Assembly: GCF_001685355.1 (NCBI RefSeq)
Contig: NZ_CP016438.1
Span: 6,696,001 to 6,760,000, forward strand
DNA: 64,000 nucleotides
Source of the DNA: Streptomyces lincolnensis
Lineage (GTDB): Bacteria > Actinomycetota > Actinomycetes > Streptomycetales > Streptomycetaceae
Direction of reading: 5' to 3'
Position numbers and translations under genes: made by a program
Part shown: piece by piece, positions 34,319-42,762 of the stretch
Layout: each line of letters opens with the position of its first letter
Numbering within the stretch: position 1 is the first letter of the stretch
The notes under the pieces: generated by a model
The model's database searches: none
What the model saw: only the letters and a program-made list of their open reading frames with translations
Told to the model about the DNA's origin: nothing

Positions 34319-35598
34319 CCAAGTCCACGTCCCGCCTCACTCCGGGACGGTTCCACCCCGGCCCGGGGGCCTCCTGCCCAGGCCAGGGACGGTCCCGGCT
34401 GGCCGTCCGCGACCTGTTCTCCGAAGCCGTGGCCGGCATTCTCCAGCGACCGGCCCGGTCCGTCCTCACCGCGCTCGGCACCGTCCTCGGAGTCGGGGCG
34501 TTCATCTCGGTCCTGGGGCTCACCGGCACCGCCGCGTCCCAGATCGACGCGCGGTTCAACCTGCTCACCGCGACCGAGGTCGACGTCACCGACGTCGGAC
34601 CCCGCAACGCCGCCGCCCCCGAGGTCGCCTTCCCCGACGACGCCGACGCGCGGATCACCCGGCTCAACGGCGCGCTCGCCGCCGGGGTGTACTGGGACGT
34701 CCGGCTCGGTCCCGAGGAGGCGGTGCGAGCCGCTCCCGCGGGCACGGCCGACCGCGTCGACTCCGGCACCCAGGTGGTCGCCGCCTCCCCCGGGATCTGG
34801 TCGGCGACGGATGCCCGGTTCGTCCAGGGACGGGCCTTCGACGGCTTCCACGAGAGCCGACGCCAGGCGGTCGCCGTGATCGGTGAGGGGACCGCGCGAC
34901 GCCTCGGCATCACCACGCTGCGCACCCACCCCGCCGTCTTCATCGGCGGCACCGCGTTCACCGTGATCGGCATCCTGGAGGACGTCGAGCGGAAACCGGA
35001 GCTCCTGCTGTCCGTCACCGTCCCGCGCTCCGTAGCCGAACGGACCTGGGGAGCACCGGCCGACGAGGGGGCCCGGATGCTCATCGCCACCCGCCTCGGC
35101 GCGGCCGGTCAGCTCGCCCACGAGGCGGCCGTCGCCCTGCGGCCGGAACACCCCGAGTACTTCAAGGTGACACCGCCCCCGGACCCGCGGTCGCTGCGCG
35201 GCGCGGTCGGCGACGACCTGAACCAGCTGTTCCTGCTGCTCGCCGGGGTGTGCCTCGTCGTCGGAGCGGTCGGCATCGCCAACACCACCCTGGTCGCCGT
35301 GATGGAACGCACCGGAGAGATCGGGCTGCGCCGCGCGCTGGGGGCCCGGGGGATCCACATCACCCTCCAGTTCCTGGCCGAGTCCGCGGCACTCGGCCTC
35401 GTCGGCGGTCTGGTGGGCACCTCCGTCGGCACCGTGGTCGTCGTCTCCGTCTCGGCGGCGCGGCAGTGGACACCGGTCCTCGACCCCACCGCCCTCGCCC
35501 TGGCCCCGGCCCTCGGCCTGGCCGCCGGCCTGCTCGCGGGCCTCTACCCGGCCTGGCGGGCCTCCCGCATCCCACCCGTGGAAGCGCTGCGCCGGTAG
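34315..35598 (+). CDS. MacB-like ABC permease (FtsX fold)
   Basis: 427 aa. A basic N-terminus of about 30 residues, one helix (RSVLTALGTVLGVGAFISVLGLTGTAAS), a large external MacB-type domain (residues about 70-290), then three helices, including LLAGVCLVVGAVGIANTTLVAVMERTGEIGLRRALGARG, the FtsX signature. Together with the ATPase, adaptor and lipoprotein it forms an export or mechanotransmission complex of unknown substrate. Terminated by a 28-pair stem. Confidence 0.93.
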   Translation: MTKSTSRLTPGRFHPGPGASCPGQGRSRLAVRDLFSEAVAGILQRPARSVLTALGTVLGVGAFISVLGLTGTAASQIDARFNLLTATEVDVTDVGPRNAAAPEVAFPDDADARITRLNGALAAGVYWDVRLGPEEAVRAAPAGTADRVDSGTQVVAASPGIWSATDARFVQGRAFDGFHESRRQAVAVIGEGTARRLGITTLRTHPAVFIGGTAFTVIGILEDVERKPELLLSVTVPRSVAERTWGAPADEGARMLIATRLGAAGQLAHEAAVALRPEHPEYFKVTPPPDPRSLRGAVGDDLNQLFLLLAGVCLVVGAVGIANTTLVAVMERTGEIGLRRALGARGIHITLQFLAESAALGLVGGLVGTSVGTVVVVSVSAARQWTPVLDPTALALAPALGLAAGLLAGLYPAWRASRIPPVEALRR

Positions 35599-35611
35599 CC
35601 GGGCGTCGGCA

Positions 35612-35671
35612 CCGGATCACGACGAAGGGGCGGTACGGGAATCCCCGTACCGCCCCTTCGTCGTGGTCCGG
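35612..35671. terminator. Long bidirectional terminator
   Basis: 28-base arms, 35612-35639 and 35644-35671, pair with one mismatch around a 4-base loop. It separates the converging ABC exporter operon and the amino acid importer genes. Confidence 0.9.
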
Positions 35672-35700
35672 ATCCCGTACGACGGATCCCGTACGCCGGG

Positions 35701-36474
35701 TCAGAGCACCTTGGACAAGAACGCCTGCGTCCGCTCGTGCTGCGGGTTCGTCAGGACCTCGCGCGGGTCGCCGGCCTCGACGACCACACCGCCGTCCATG
35801 AAGACCAGGCTGTCGCCCACCTCGCGGGCGAAGCCCATCTCGTGGGTGACGACGACCATCGTCATGCCGGACTCGGCGAGGTCGCGCATGACGTCGAGGA
35901 CGTCACCGACCAGCTCCGGGTCCAGGGCCGAGGTCGGCTCGTCGAACAGCATCAGCTTCGGGTCCATGGCGAGGGCCCGGGCGATCGCCACGCGCTGCTG
36001 CTGGCCGCCGGAGAGCTGCGAAGGGTAGGTGGCGGCCTTGTCGGCCAGGCCCACGCGGTCCAGCAGCTCCCGGGCGCGCTCCCGGGCCTGGGTCCTGCCG
36101 ACACCCTTGACCTGGACCGGCGCCTCCATGACGTTCTCCACGGCCGTCATGTGCGGGAACAGGTTGAAGCGCTGGAAGACCATGCCGATGTCCCGGCGCT
36201 TCAGCGCGACCTCACTGTCCTTCAGCTCGTACAGCTTGTCGCCCTTCTGGCGGTAGCCGACCAGCTCGCCGTCGACGTACAGCCGACCGGCGTTGATCTT
36301 CTCCAGGTGGTTGATGCAGCGCAGGAAGGTCGACTTGCCGGAGCCGGAGGGGCCGATGAGGCAGAACACCTCGCCGGTCCTCACCTCCAGGTCGATCCCC
36401 TTGAGAACCTCGACGGGGCCGAAGGACTTGTGGACGCCCTCGGACTTGACCATGGCGGGGGAGGGCTGCGTCAT
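35701..36474 (-). CDS. Polar amino acid ABC transporter ATPase
   Basis: 257 aa. Walker [20 protein letters not shown]-loop [22 protein letters not shown], signature [19 protein letters not shown], Walker [16 protein letters not shown]-loop [26 protein letters not shown] marks the glutamate/glutamine/basic amino acid (GlnQ-like) subfamily. The start ATG 36474 overlaps the permease stop. Confidence 0.95.
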   Translation of the reverse strand: MTQPSPAMVKSEGVHKSFGPVEVLKGIDLEVRTGEVFCLIGPSGSGKSTFLRCINHLEKINAGRLYVDGELVGYRQKGDKLYELKDSEVALKRRDIGMVFQRFNLFPHMTAVENVMEAPVQVKGVGRTQARERARELLDRVGLADKAATYPSQLSGGQQQRVAIARALAMDPKLMLFDEPTSALDPELVGDVLDVMRDLAESGMTMVVVTHEMGFAREVGDSLVFMDGGVVVEAGDPREVLTNPQHERTQAFLSKVL

Positions 36475-37409
36475 GCCGTGACTCCCTTGGGACGGCGCGT
36501 GGGAAGAACGGCGGCCCTGAGGCGCTGCATCGGCGTCGGCGGCAGCGTGCGGCTGGAGCCGCGCGCGTAGTACCGCTCGATGTAGTACTGCCCCACGCTC
36601 AGGATCGAGGTCATGATCAGGTACCAGGCGGCGGCGAGGAAGAACATCTCGACGATCGAGCCCGCGTTCTGGCCGATGTCCTGGGCCTGCTTGAAGAGGT
36701 CGGCGAACTGCACCGCCGAGACCAGCGAGGTGGTCTTCAGCATGTTGATGACCTCGTTGCCCGTCGGCGGCACGATCACGCGCATCGCCTGCGGGATGAC
36801 GATCCGGCGCAGCGTCTTGGTGTGGCTCATGCCCAGGGCGTGCGAGGCCTCCGTCTGGCCCTCGTCGACCGAGAGCAGACCGGCACGGCAGATCTCCGCC
36901 ATGTACGCGGCCTCGTTGAGGCCCAGGCCGAGCAGCGCCGTCAACAGCGGCGTCATGAAGGACGACCAGTAGTCCTTGTAGATCGGGCCCAGGTTGATGT
37001 ACTCGAAGACCAGACCCAGGTTGAACCAGACGAAGAGCTGGACCAGGACCGGCGTACCGCGGAAGAACCAGATGTAGAACCACGCGATGGACGAGGTCAC
37101 CGGGTTCTTCGACAGGCGCATCACCGCGAGCATGATGCCGCCGGCGATGCCGATCACCATCGACAGCACGGTGAGCAGCAGCGTGTTCCAGACACCCTTG
37201 AGAATGCGGCTGTCGAAGAAGTACTCGGGGATCGCACCCCAGTTGATCTTGCCTTGGGCGAAGGCGTAGACGACCGCGCCCAGCAGGGCGAGGGCGACGA
37301 CCGCGGACACGTACCGCCCCGGGTGCCGGACCGGGATGGCCTTGATGGCCTCCGGTCCGGCGGGGGGCTTCGCGCCCGAACCGTCCGACTTGTGGACGTC
37401 AACAGTCAC
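36471..37409 (-). CDS. Polar amino acid ABC transporter permease
   Basis: 312 aa, GTG start at 37409. A hydrophilic head of 40 residues, then about five helices; the EAA loop is [38 protein letters not shown] and [13 protein letters not shown] are hallmarks of the HisM/GlnP family. Only one permease gene is present, so the transporter may be a homodimer. Confidence 0.93.
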   Translation of the reverse strand: MTVDVHKSDGSGAKPPAGPEAIKAIPVRHPGRYVSAVVALALLGAVVYAFAQGKINWGAIPEYFFDSRILKGVWNTLLLTVLSMVIGIAGGIMLAVMRLSKNPVTSSIAWFYIWFFRGTPVLVQLFVWFNLGLVFEYINLGPIYKDYWSSFMTPLLTALLGLGLNEAAYMAEICRAGLLSVDEGQTEASHALGMSHTKTLRRIVIPQAMRVIVPPTGNEVINMLKTTSLVSAVQFADLFKQAQDIGQNAGSIVEMFFLAAAWYLIMTSILSVGQYYIERYYARGSSRTLPPTPMQRLRAAVLPTRRPKGVTA

Positions 37410-37447
37410 GTGTGGAGCCTTTCAGAGCCGAGTCGAACGGGGCCGGT

Positions 37448-38407
37448 TCAGGAACCGCCGTTGATCTTGGCCTCGGTGATCGCGCCGTCCGCGACACCCC
37501 ACTTCTCGACGATCTTCTTGTACTCGCCGCTGTCGATGACCGCCTGGACGGCCGCCTGGAGCGCGTCACGCAGCTGGGTGTTGTCCTTGGCGACGGCGAT
37601 GCCGTACGGGCCGGCCTCGACCTGGTCGCCGACGATCTCGAAGTACTTGCCGCCACCGGCGTTCTTCACGGAGTACGCGGCGATCGGGAAGTCCGCGGAG
37701 ACGACGTTCGCGCCCTTGGAGCGCATCCGGGTCTCGGCCTCGGGGTTGGTCGCGAAGTCCTCGATCTTGAGGGTCCCCTTGCCGTCCTTCTTGCACTTCG
37801 CCGCCTGGTCCTTGGCGAGGTCGTGGGAGAAGGTGTTGCGCTGCACGGCCATGGTCTTCCCGCACAGGTCGTCCCAGGTCTTGATGCCCTGGTCGTCGCC
37901 CTTGTTCGTGTAGAGGGAGACACCCGCGGTGAAGTAGTCGACGAAGTCGACGCCCGCACCGACCTTCTTGCCGGTGTCGGAGTCCACGCCCTCCTGGCGG
38001 TCCTTCGTGTCCGTCATGGCCGACATGGCGATGTCGTAGCGCTTGGACGCCAGACCACCGATCAGGGTGTCGAACGTGGCGTTCTGGAACTCGAACTTCA
38101 CCCCGAGCTGCTTGCCCATGGCGGCCGCAAGGTCCGGGTCGATACCGGCCGTCTTGCCGGAGCTGTCCTTGAACTCGACCGGCGCGTACGCGATGTCGGA
38201 GCCGACCTTGATGACGCCCTTGTCGCGGACCGCCTGCGGCAGCTTGTCGGCCAGCGGGGCCGAGTTCGTGGACGCGCCGCCCGAGTCCTTGTCCTTGGTC
38301 TGGTCACCGCAGCCGGTGAGCAGCAGGGCGCCTGCGACCGCGATCGCACCGACCGCTGCCAGGCGGTTGTGCGTGGCGGTCGAACGACGGGTGGAGCTTG
38401 CGGTCAT
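37448..38407 (-). CDS. Polar amino acid ABC transporter substrate-binding lipoprotein
   Basis: 319 aa. Signal peptide with lipobox LLLTGCGDQ (Cys33). The mature protein has the SBP_bac_3 pattern: GVIKVGSDIAYAPVEFKDSSGKTAGIDPDLAAAMG, then NATFDTLIGGLASKRYDIAMSAMTDTKDRQEG. ATG 38407 has GGAGGA eight bases upstream. Ligand probably glutamate, glutamine or a related amino acid. Confidence 0.93.
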   Translation of the reverse strand: MTASSTRRSTATHNRLAAVGAIAVAGALLLTGCGDQTKDKDSGGASTNSAPLADKLPQAVRDKGVIKVGSDIAYAPVEFKDSSGKTAGIDPDLAAAMGKQLGVKFEFQNATFDTLIGGLASKRYDIAMSAMTDTKDRQEGVDSDTGKKVGAGVDFVDYFTAGVSLYTNKGDDQGIKTWDDLCGKTMAVQRNTFSHDLAKDQAAKCKKDGKGTLKIEDFATNPEAETRMRSKGANVVSADFPIAAYSVKNAGGGKYFEIVGDQVEAGPYGIAVAKDNTQLRDALQAAVQAVIDSGEYKKIVEKWGVADGAITEAKINGGS

Positions 38408-39059
38408 GGTGGGTTCCTCCGGCGGATGGGTGGAGTTGCCGATGGGGCGGACGGCCACCGATGGGTTCGGCGGTCGCCTTGGCTTCTGGGTCGACGAGAG
38501 CACACGTCTTCGAGTGTCGCGACCTCGTGTGATGACGGCATCCTGCCATTCGGACGGAGGCGTTCGAGGTGCCGACCATGTCAAAATCGGATAACGGGTG
38601 ACCCCCGAACCGCATCAGGTCGGTACATCCCGACCGCACCATCTGCGGGAATCTGTGCTTCCGGCCGGAAGATCTTCGGCATATTCCGGGAAGCGGGCGA
38701 GGGGGCGGGGTGCCGTCCGCCGGGTCGAGCGCCTCTGGCGCGGTCGTCAAGGAGTTCTTGAGGACCTTGTCCGGATATTTCGTCATGATTCATGTCACCG
38801 GCTTGGAGCCCTCCGGGCCCCGGTGTGTGACCTTGCACGTATTGCACTCGTCGGCGGGGAATCGGACTCGTCCTCGGTGGCGTCCGTCCGGTAAGAAGGT
38901 TCTTTACACCCCTCATCCGGGGCTCAGGGCGCGTGTGCGGCGCGCCCGTCGCGTACCGGTCCGTACGCATCACACGGCCAGGGCTGTACGCGGTGCCCGC
39001 CCACTTCTCAACCAGGAGTGGCCACCCTCAAACCATGAAGACCTAAGGGGTAGAACAAA
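38408..39059. other. 652-base intergenic region, importer promoter and malic enzyme leader
   Basis: No gene is supported between the divergent importer and malic enzyme genes. The short frames have poor codon use and no SD. No clean -35/-10 pair was recognised on either strand; TTGACA occurs on the minus strand at about 38580, but no -10 follows at the right spacing. Confidence 0.4.
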
Positions 39060-40283
39060 GTGGCAGCGGAGATCGTCAATCCTCGCAGCGACAGTGATAC
39101 GGGCCAGGACGGCGGGGCGGAGCCCCTCGATTCCTTCGACCCGGCGTTTGCGCTGCACCGCGGGGGCAAGATGGCCGTGCAGGCCACCGTGCCCGTCCGC
39201 GACAAGGACGACCTGTCCCTCGCGTACACGCCCGGCGTGGCGAAGGTGTGCAGCGCCATCGCCGAGAACCCGGAACTCGTCCACGACTACACGTGGAAGT
39301 CGTCGGTCGTGGCCGTCGTGACGGACGGTACGGCTGTGCTGGGGCTCGGTGACATCGGGCCCGAGGCCTCCCTCCCTGTGATGGAGGGGAAGGCGATTCT
39401 GTTCAAGCAGTTCGGTGGGGTCGACGCCGTGCCGATCGCGCTCGACTGCACCGACGTCGACGAGATCGTCGAGACCGTGGTGCGGCTCGCGCCGTCGTTC
39501 GGCGGCGTCAACCTGGAGGACATCTCGGCGCCTCGGTGCTTCGAGATCGAGCGTCGGTTGCAGGAGCGGCTGGACATCCCGATCTTCCACGACGACCAGC
39601 ACGGGACGGCTGTCGTGACGCTGGCCGCCCTGCGGAACGCTGCGCGGCTGAGCGGGCGGTCCATCGGGGATCTGCGGGTCGTGATCTCCGGGGCCGGGGC
39701 CGCCGGTGTCGCCATCGCGAAGATGCTCGTGGAAGCGGGGATCGGGGACGTCGCCGTCGCCGACCGCAAGGGTGTCGTGTCGGGCGACCGGGACGATCTG
39801 ACGTCCGTCAAGCGGGAGCTGGCCGGGTTCACGAACAAGGCCGGTCTCAGTGGGTCGCTGGAGGCCGCGCTGGAAGGCGCCGACGTCTTCATCGGGGTGT
39901 CCGGCGGTACGGTGCCGGAGCCTGCTGTCGCGTCCATGGCGGAGGGGGCCTTCGTGTTCGCGATGGCCAACCCGAATCCGGAGGTGCATCCGGATGTGGC
40001 GCACAAGTACGCGGCCGTCGTCGCCACCGGGCGGTCGGACTTCCCGAACCAGATCAACAACGTGCTGGCGTTCCCGGGGATCTTCGCGGGGGCCCTTCAG
40101 GTGCGGGCCTCTCGGATCACCGAGGGCATGAAGCTCGCGGCCGCGGAGGCGCTGGCGTCTGTCGTGGGCGACGACCTCGCCGCCGATTACGTCATCCCGT
40201 CGCCGTTCGACGAGCGCGTGGCTCCTGCCGTGACCGCGGCCGTGGCCGCGGCGGCTCGGGCCGAGGGCGTGGCTCGCCGCTGA
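39060..40283 (+). CDS. Malic enzyme
   Basis: 407 aa, GTG start at 39060. Oxidatively decarboxylates malate to pyruvate. Malic N-domain: YTPGVAKVCSAIAENPEL, GLGDIGPEASLPVMEGKAILFKQFGG, catalytic Lys in that last stretch, metal-ligand FHDDQHGTAVVT. NAD-binding domain: ISGAGAAGVAIAKMLVEAGIGDVAVADRKG. The cofactor (NAD or NADP) is not decided by sight. Standalone gene with its own terminator. Confidence 0.95.
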   Translation: MAAEIVNPRSDSDTGQDGGAEPLDSFDPAFALHRGGKMAVQATVPVRDKDDLSLAYTPGVAKVCSAIAENPELVHDYTWKSSVVAVVTDGTAVLGLGDIGPEASLPVMEGKAILFKQFGGVDAVPIALDCTDVDEIVETVVRLAPSFGGVNLEDISAPRCFEIERRLQERLDIPIFHDDQHGTAVVTLAALRNAARLSGRSIGDLRVVISGAGAAGVAIAKMLVEAGIGDVAVADRKGVVSGDRDDLTSVKRELAGFTNKAGLSGSLEAALEGADVFIGVSGGTVPEPAVASMAEGAFVFAMANPNPEVHPDVAHKYAAVVATGRSDFPNQINNVLAFPGIFAGALQVRASRITEGMKLAAAEALASVVGDDLAADYVIPSPFDERVAPAVTAAVAAAARAEGVARR

Positions 40284-40293
40284 CGTTCGTGGT

Positions 40294-40327
40294 GGCCCCG
40301 TCCTTGGTGGGCGGGGCCATTTCTTTA
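40294..40327 (+). terminator. Malic enzyme terminator
   Basis: TGGCCCCGTCC (40294-40304) pairs with GGGCGGGGCCA (40310-40320), loop TTGGT, followed by TTTCTTT at 40321-40327. Classic intrinsic terminator. Confidence 0.9.
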
Positions 40328-40882
40328 CCTTTGGGTGCGGCTGTTTGGGTGGCGGGGTGTCGGATGCCTCGCGGCGCGGTGTGCGGGTTCGGTGGGGGCG
40401 TGTGTAGCGCCTTGTGTCCGGTGGGTGGGTCGGGGCCGGGTCGGGGGGTCTCCGTCCTCGGTCCGGCGGTGCTGTCGGGCCAAGAGGTACTCCGTGTCGG
40501 ACGCCGGCCGCTGCGGGCGGACACCCCCCGCCCCGTCCCCTTACCGCCGTGGGCGGCCAGGGCGCCCACCGCCCGGAGGGTGCCTCATGCCCGACGGCGA
40601 CTTCCGCTTTTCAGGGGCGCGGGGAACTGCGCGACCAGCCACGACGGACCCGCAGCCGCCATACGACCGAACAAGGCACCCCAGACGGCGAAACCCGCAC
40701 GCCAGACCCAGGGCAACCACACCCACCCAAGGGGCGCGGGGAACTGCGCGACCAGCCCCCACCTACCCGCAGACGCCATACGACCTCACACCGCACCCTC
40801 TGGGCGGAGCCCCTGGCAAGAGGGCGTGTGTCACAGGGGCGCCTGGTTCCGTGAGGAAGAGGCGACGCCTATCGTCGTCCGC
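40328..40882. other. Intergenic region with G-rich sequence and two repeat copies
   Basis: Some 555 bases between malic enzyme terminator and the oxidoreductase gene. The first half is G/T-rich without clear signals. The second half holds two 56-base direct repeats at 40612-40667 and 40729-40784. Frames across it are shared by repeat copies and have no SD. Confidence 0.5.
40612..40784. repeat. Two direct copies of a 56-base Streptomyces intergenic repeat
   Basis: Copies at 40612-40667 and 40729-40784, 61 bases apart, share AGGGGCGCGGGGAACTGCGC followed by GACCAGCC, a variable stretch, ACCCGCAG(C/A)CGCCATACGACC. This GGGGAACTGCGCGA-type element is, from memory, frequent in intergenic regions of streptomycete chromosomes; its role is unclear. 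Confidence 0.85.
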
Positions 40883-41848
40883 ATGTTCGCTGCCTACGCC
40901 GCTCGAATCGATCGTGACCAGCCGCTCTCCGGCCTGGAGTTGGGGGAGAGGCCGGCTCCCGGGCCCCGTGAGGGATGGAGTGTGGTCGATGTCAGGGCCG
41001 CCTCGCTGAATCATCACGATCTCTGGTCGCTACGAGGGGTGGGGCTGTCCGAGGACAAGCTGCCGATGATCCTTGGGTGTGATGCGGCCGGGGTGGACGA
41101 GGACGGCAACGAGGTCGTTCTGCACTCGGTGATCGGGCAGAGCGGGCACGGGGTCGGGCCGAAGGAGCCGCGGTCCATTCTCACCGAGCGCTACCAGGGG
41201 ACGTTCGCCGAGCAGGTGGCCGTGCCGACGTGGAACGTGCTGCCGAAGCCCAAGGAGTTGTCGTTCGCGGAGGCCGCGTGCCTGCCGACCGCTTGGCTGA
41301 CGGCGTACCGGATGCTCTTCACCAACGCGGGAGTGCGGCCCGGTGACTCCGTGCTGGTGCAGGGTGCGGGAGGCGGGGTCGCCACCGCGGCCATCGTGCT
41401 GGGGAAGGCCGCGGGGCTGCGCGTGTTCGCGACGAGCCGGGACGAGGCGAAGCGGAAGCGGGCCGTGGAGTTGGGGACCGTGGAGGCGCTGGAGTCCGGG
41501 GCCCGGCTGCCGCAGCGGGTGGACGCGGTGATCGAGACCGTGGGGGCGGCCACGTGGTCGCACTCGGTCAAGTCGCTGAAGCCGGGCGGCACGCTCGTCA
41601 TCTCGGGTGCCACGAGCGGGGATCGGCCCTCGCATGCCGAGCTGACCCGGATCTTCTTCCTGGAGCTCAAGGTCGTGGGGTCGACCATGGGGACCAAGGA
41701 CGAGCTGGAGGATCTGTTGTCCTTCTGTGCCGCTACTGGCGTGCGGCCCGTCATCGATGAGGTGCTGCCGTTGGATCGGGCGCGGGAGGGCTTTGAACGG
41801 CTGGCGTCCGGTGAGCAGTTCGGCAAGATCGTGCTCACCAGCGGGTGA
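40883..41848 (+). CDS. Zinc-type/quinone oxidoreductase-like MDR protein
   Basis: 321 aa. GroES-like domain: ASLNHHDLWSLRGVG and GCDAAGVDEDGNEVV. NAD(P)-binding: VLVQGAGGGVATAAIVLGKAAGLRVFATS. It lacks the zinc-binding Cys set (no GHE-x2-G) and so belongs to the quinone oxidoreductase branch. ATG 40883. Substrate unknown. Confidence 0.88.
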   Translation: MFAAYAARIDRDQPLSGLELGERPAPGPREGWSVVDVRAASLNHHDLWSLRGVGLSEDKLPMILGCDAAGVDEDGNEVVLHSVIGQSGHGVGPKEPRSILTERYQGTFAEQVAVPTWNVLPKPKELSFAEAACLPTAWLTAYRMLFTNAGVRPGDSVLVQGAGGGVATAAIVLGKAAGLRVFATSRDEAKRKRAVELGTVEALESGARLPQRVDAVIETVGAATWSHSVKSLKPGGTLVISGATSGDRPSHAELTRIFFLELKVVGSTMGTKDELEDLLSFCAATGVRPVIDEVLPLDRAREGFERLASGEQFGKIVLTSG

Positions 41849-41875
41849 GTGTGCTTCCTCTTTTGTTTTGGTCTG

Positions 41876-41901
41876 CGGCCGGTCCTGGATGGGGCCGGCC
41901 G
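41876..41901 (+). terminator. Terminator after oxidoreductase gene
   Basis: CGGCCGG-TCC (41876-41885) with GGG-CCGGCCG (41892-41901), followed by TTTGTGTT. Confidence 0.75.
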
Positions 41902-41948
41902 TTTGTGTTCGGCGGTTGGTGGGTGGTGGTCGGTCGCTGTCAATCGTG

Positions 41949-41982
41949 GTTGACATGTGGGGGGTGTCAACGTAGGTTGACA
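41949..41982 (+). promoter_or_regulatory. Leaderless promoter with overlapping GTTGACA inverted repeat
   Basis: TTGACA at 41950-41955 and TAGGTT at 41973-41978 are separated by 17 bases, a good vegetative promoter. The ATG (41985) is only six bases after the -10, so the mRNA starts at or near the start codon. GTTGACA (41949-41955) and TGTCAAC (41965-41971) form an inverted repeat over the -35/spacer; another GTTGACA (41976-41982) covers the -10/start. It is the likely binding site for the HTH protein encoded just downstream. Confidence 0.75.
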
Positions 41983-41984
41983 TC

Positions 41985-42194
41985 ATGACCGAAGCAACGG
42001 ATCTCGCCGAGCGGGCGGGTGATCGCGATCCTCGGATCGGGCTGCGGGCCGTCGCCGCGCTGCGCAGGCTGCTGGAGCAGTTGGAGGCGGTGCAGGTGCG
42101 CAGTGCGCGCAATCAGGGGTGGTCGTGGCAGGAGATCGCCGCGGAACTCGGTGTGAGCAGGCAGGCCGTGCACAAGAAGTACGGGAGGCATTGA
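41985..42194 (+). CDS. Small helix-turn-helix protein
   Basis: 69 aa, mostly one C-terminal helix-turn-helix: QGWSWQEIAAELGVSRQAVHKKYGRH. The N-terminal half is helical (RIGLRAVAALRRLLEQLEAVQVRSA) and suits dimerisation. Starts six bases after a -10 box and thus lacks an SD. Its stop overlaps the ClpN gene (TGATG at 42192-42196), so the two are co-translated, and it probably controls both. Confidence 0.85.
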   Translation: MTEATDLAERAGDRDPRIGLRAVAALRRLLEQLEAVQVRSARNQGWSWQEIAAELGVSRQAVHKKYGRH

Positions 42195-42757
42195 TGTTCG
42201 AGCGGTTCACGAAGGACGCCCGGGACGTGGTGCGCGGGGCGGTCGAGCACGCGGAGGGGGCCGGCGAGCGGACGGTGAGTGCGGAGCATGTGCTGCTTGC
42301 GCTGCTCGACCGGGAGGGCAGTCGCGCCTCGTTCGCGCTGGCCGCGCTCGGGCTTGTGGAGCGGAGGGACGCGGTCCGGGACGCGCTCGGGCTGGCGCGG
42401 CGGCGGGCCGGGCTGTCCCAGGCCGAGGCCGACGCGCTGGCGGGGCTGGGGATCGACGTCTCGGAGATCGTCGCCCGGGTGGAGGAAGTGCACGGTGTCG
42501 GGGCGATGTCCGGCGACAGGAAGGACAGGGGGTGGTGGTCGGGGCGCCGTTCCTTCGGGCGGGATGCCAAGGATGTGCTGGAGAGGGCGTTGCGCATCGC
42601 CCTGTCCCGGCGTGACCGTCACGTCGGTGACGAGCACATCCTGCTGGCCCTGGCCGCCCGGCCCGGCGTCCCCGCCGAGGTGCTCGCCGACCATGGTGTG
42701 ACCTACGAGTCGGTGGTGCGGGTGTTGTACGGGGAGGGGCAGGCCAAGGCCGGCTGA
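42194..42757 (+). CDS. Clp N-terminal domain protein
   Basis: 187 aa with two ClpC/ClpB N-domain repeats: residues about 1-75 (MFERFTKDARDVVRGAVEHAEGAGERTVSAEHVLLALL) and 120-187 (FGRDAKDVLERALRIALSRRDRHVGDEHILLALAARPG). There is no ATPase, so it may bind substrates or Clp partners. The middle region has WWSGRR. GGGAGG precedes the ATG. Confidence 0.9.
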   Translation: MFERFTKDARDVVRGAVEHAEGAGERTVSAEHVLLALLDREGSRASFALAALGLVERRDAVRDALGLARRRAGLSQAEADALAGLGIDVSEIVARVEEVHGVGAMSGDRKDRGWWSGRRSFGRDAKDVLERALRIALSRRDRHVGDEHILLALAARPGVPAEVLADHGVTYESVVRVLYGEGQAKAG

Positions 42758-42762
42758 GGGGC

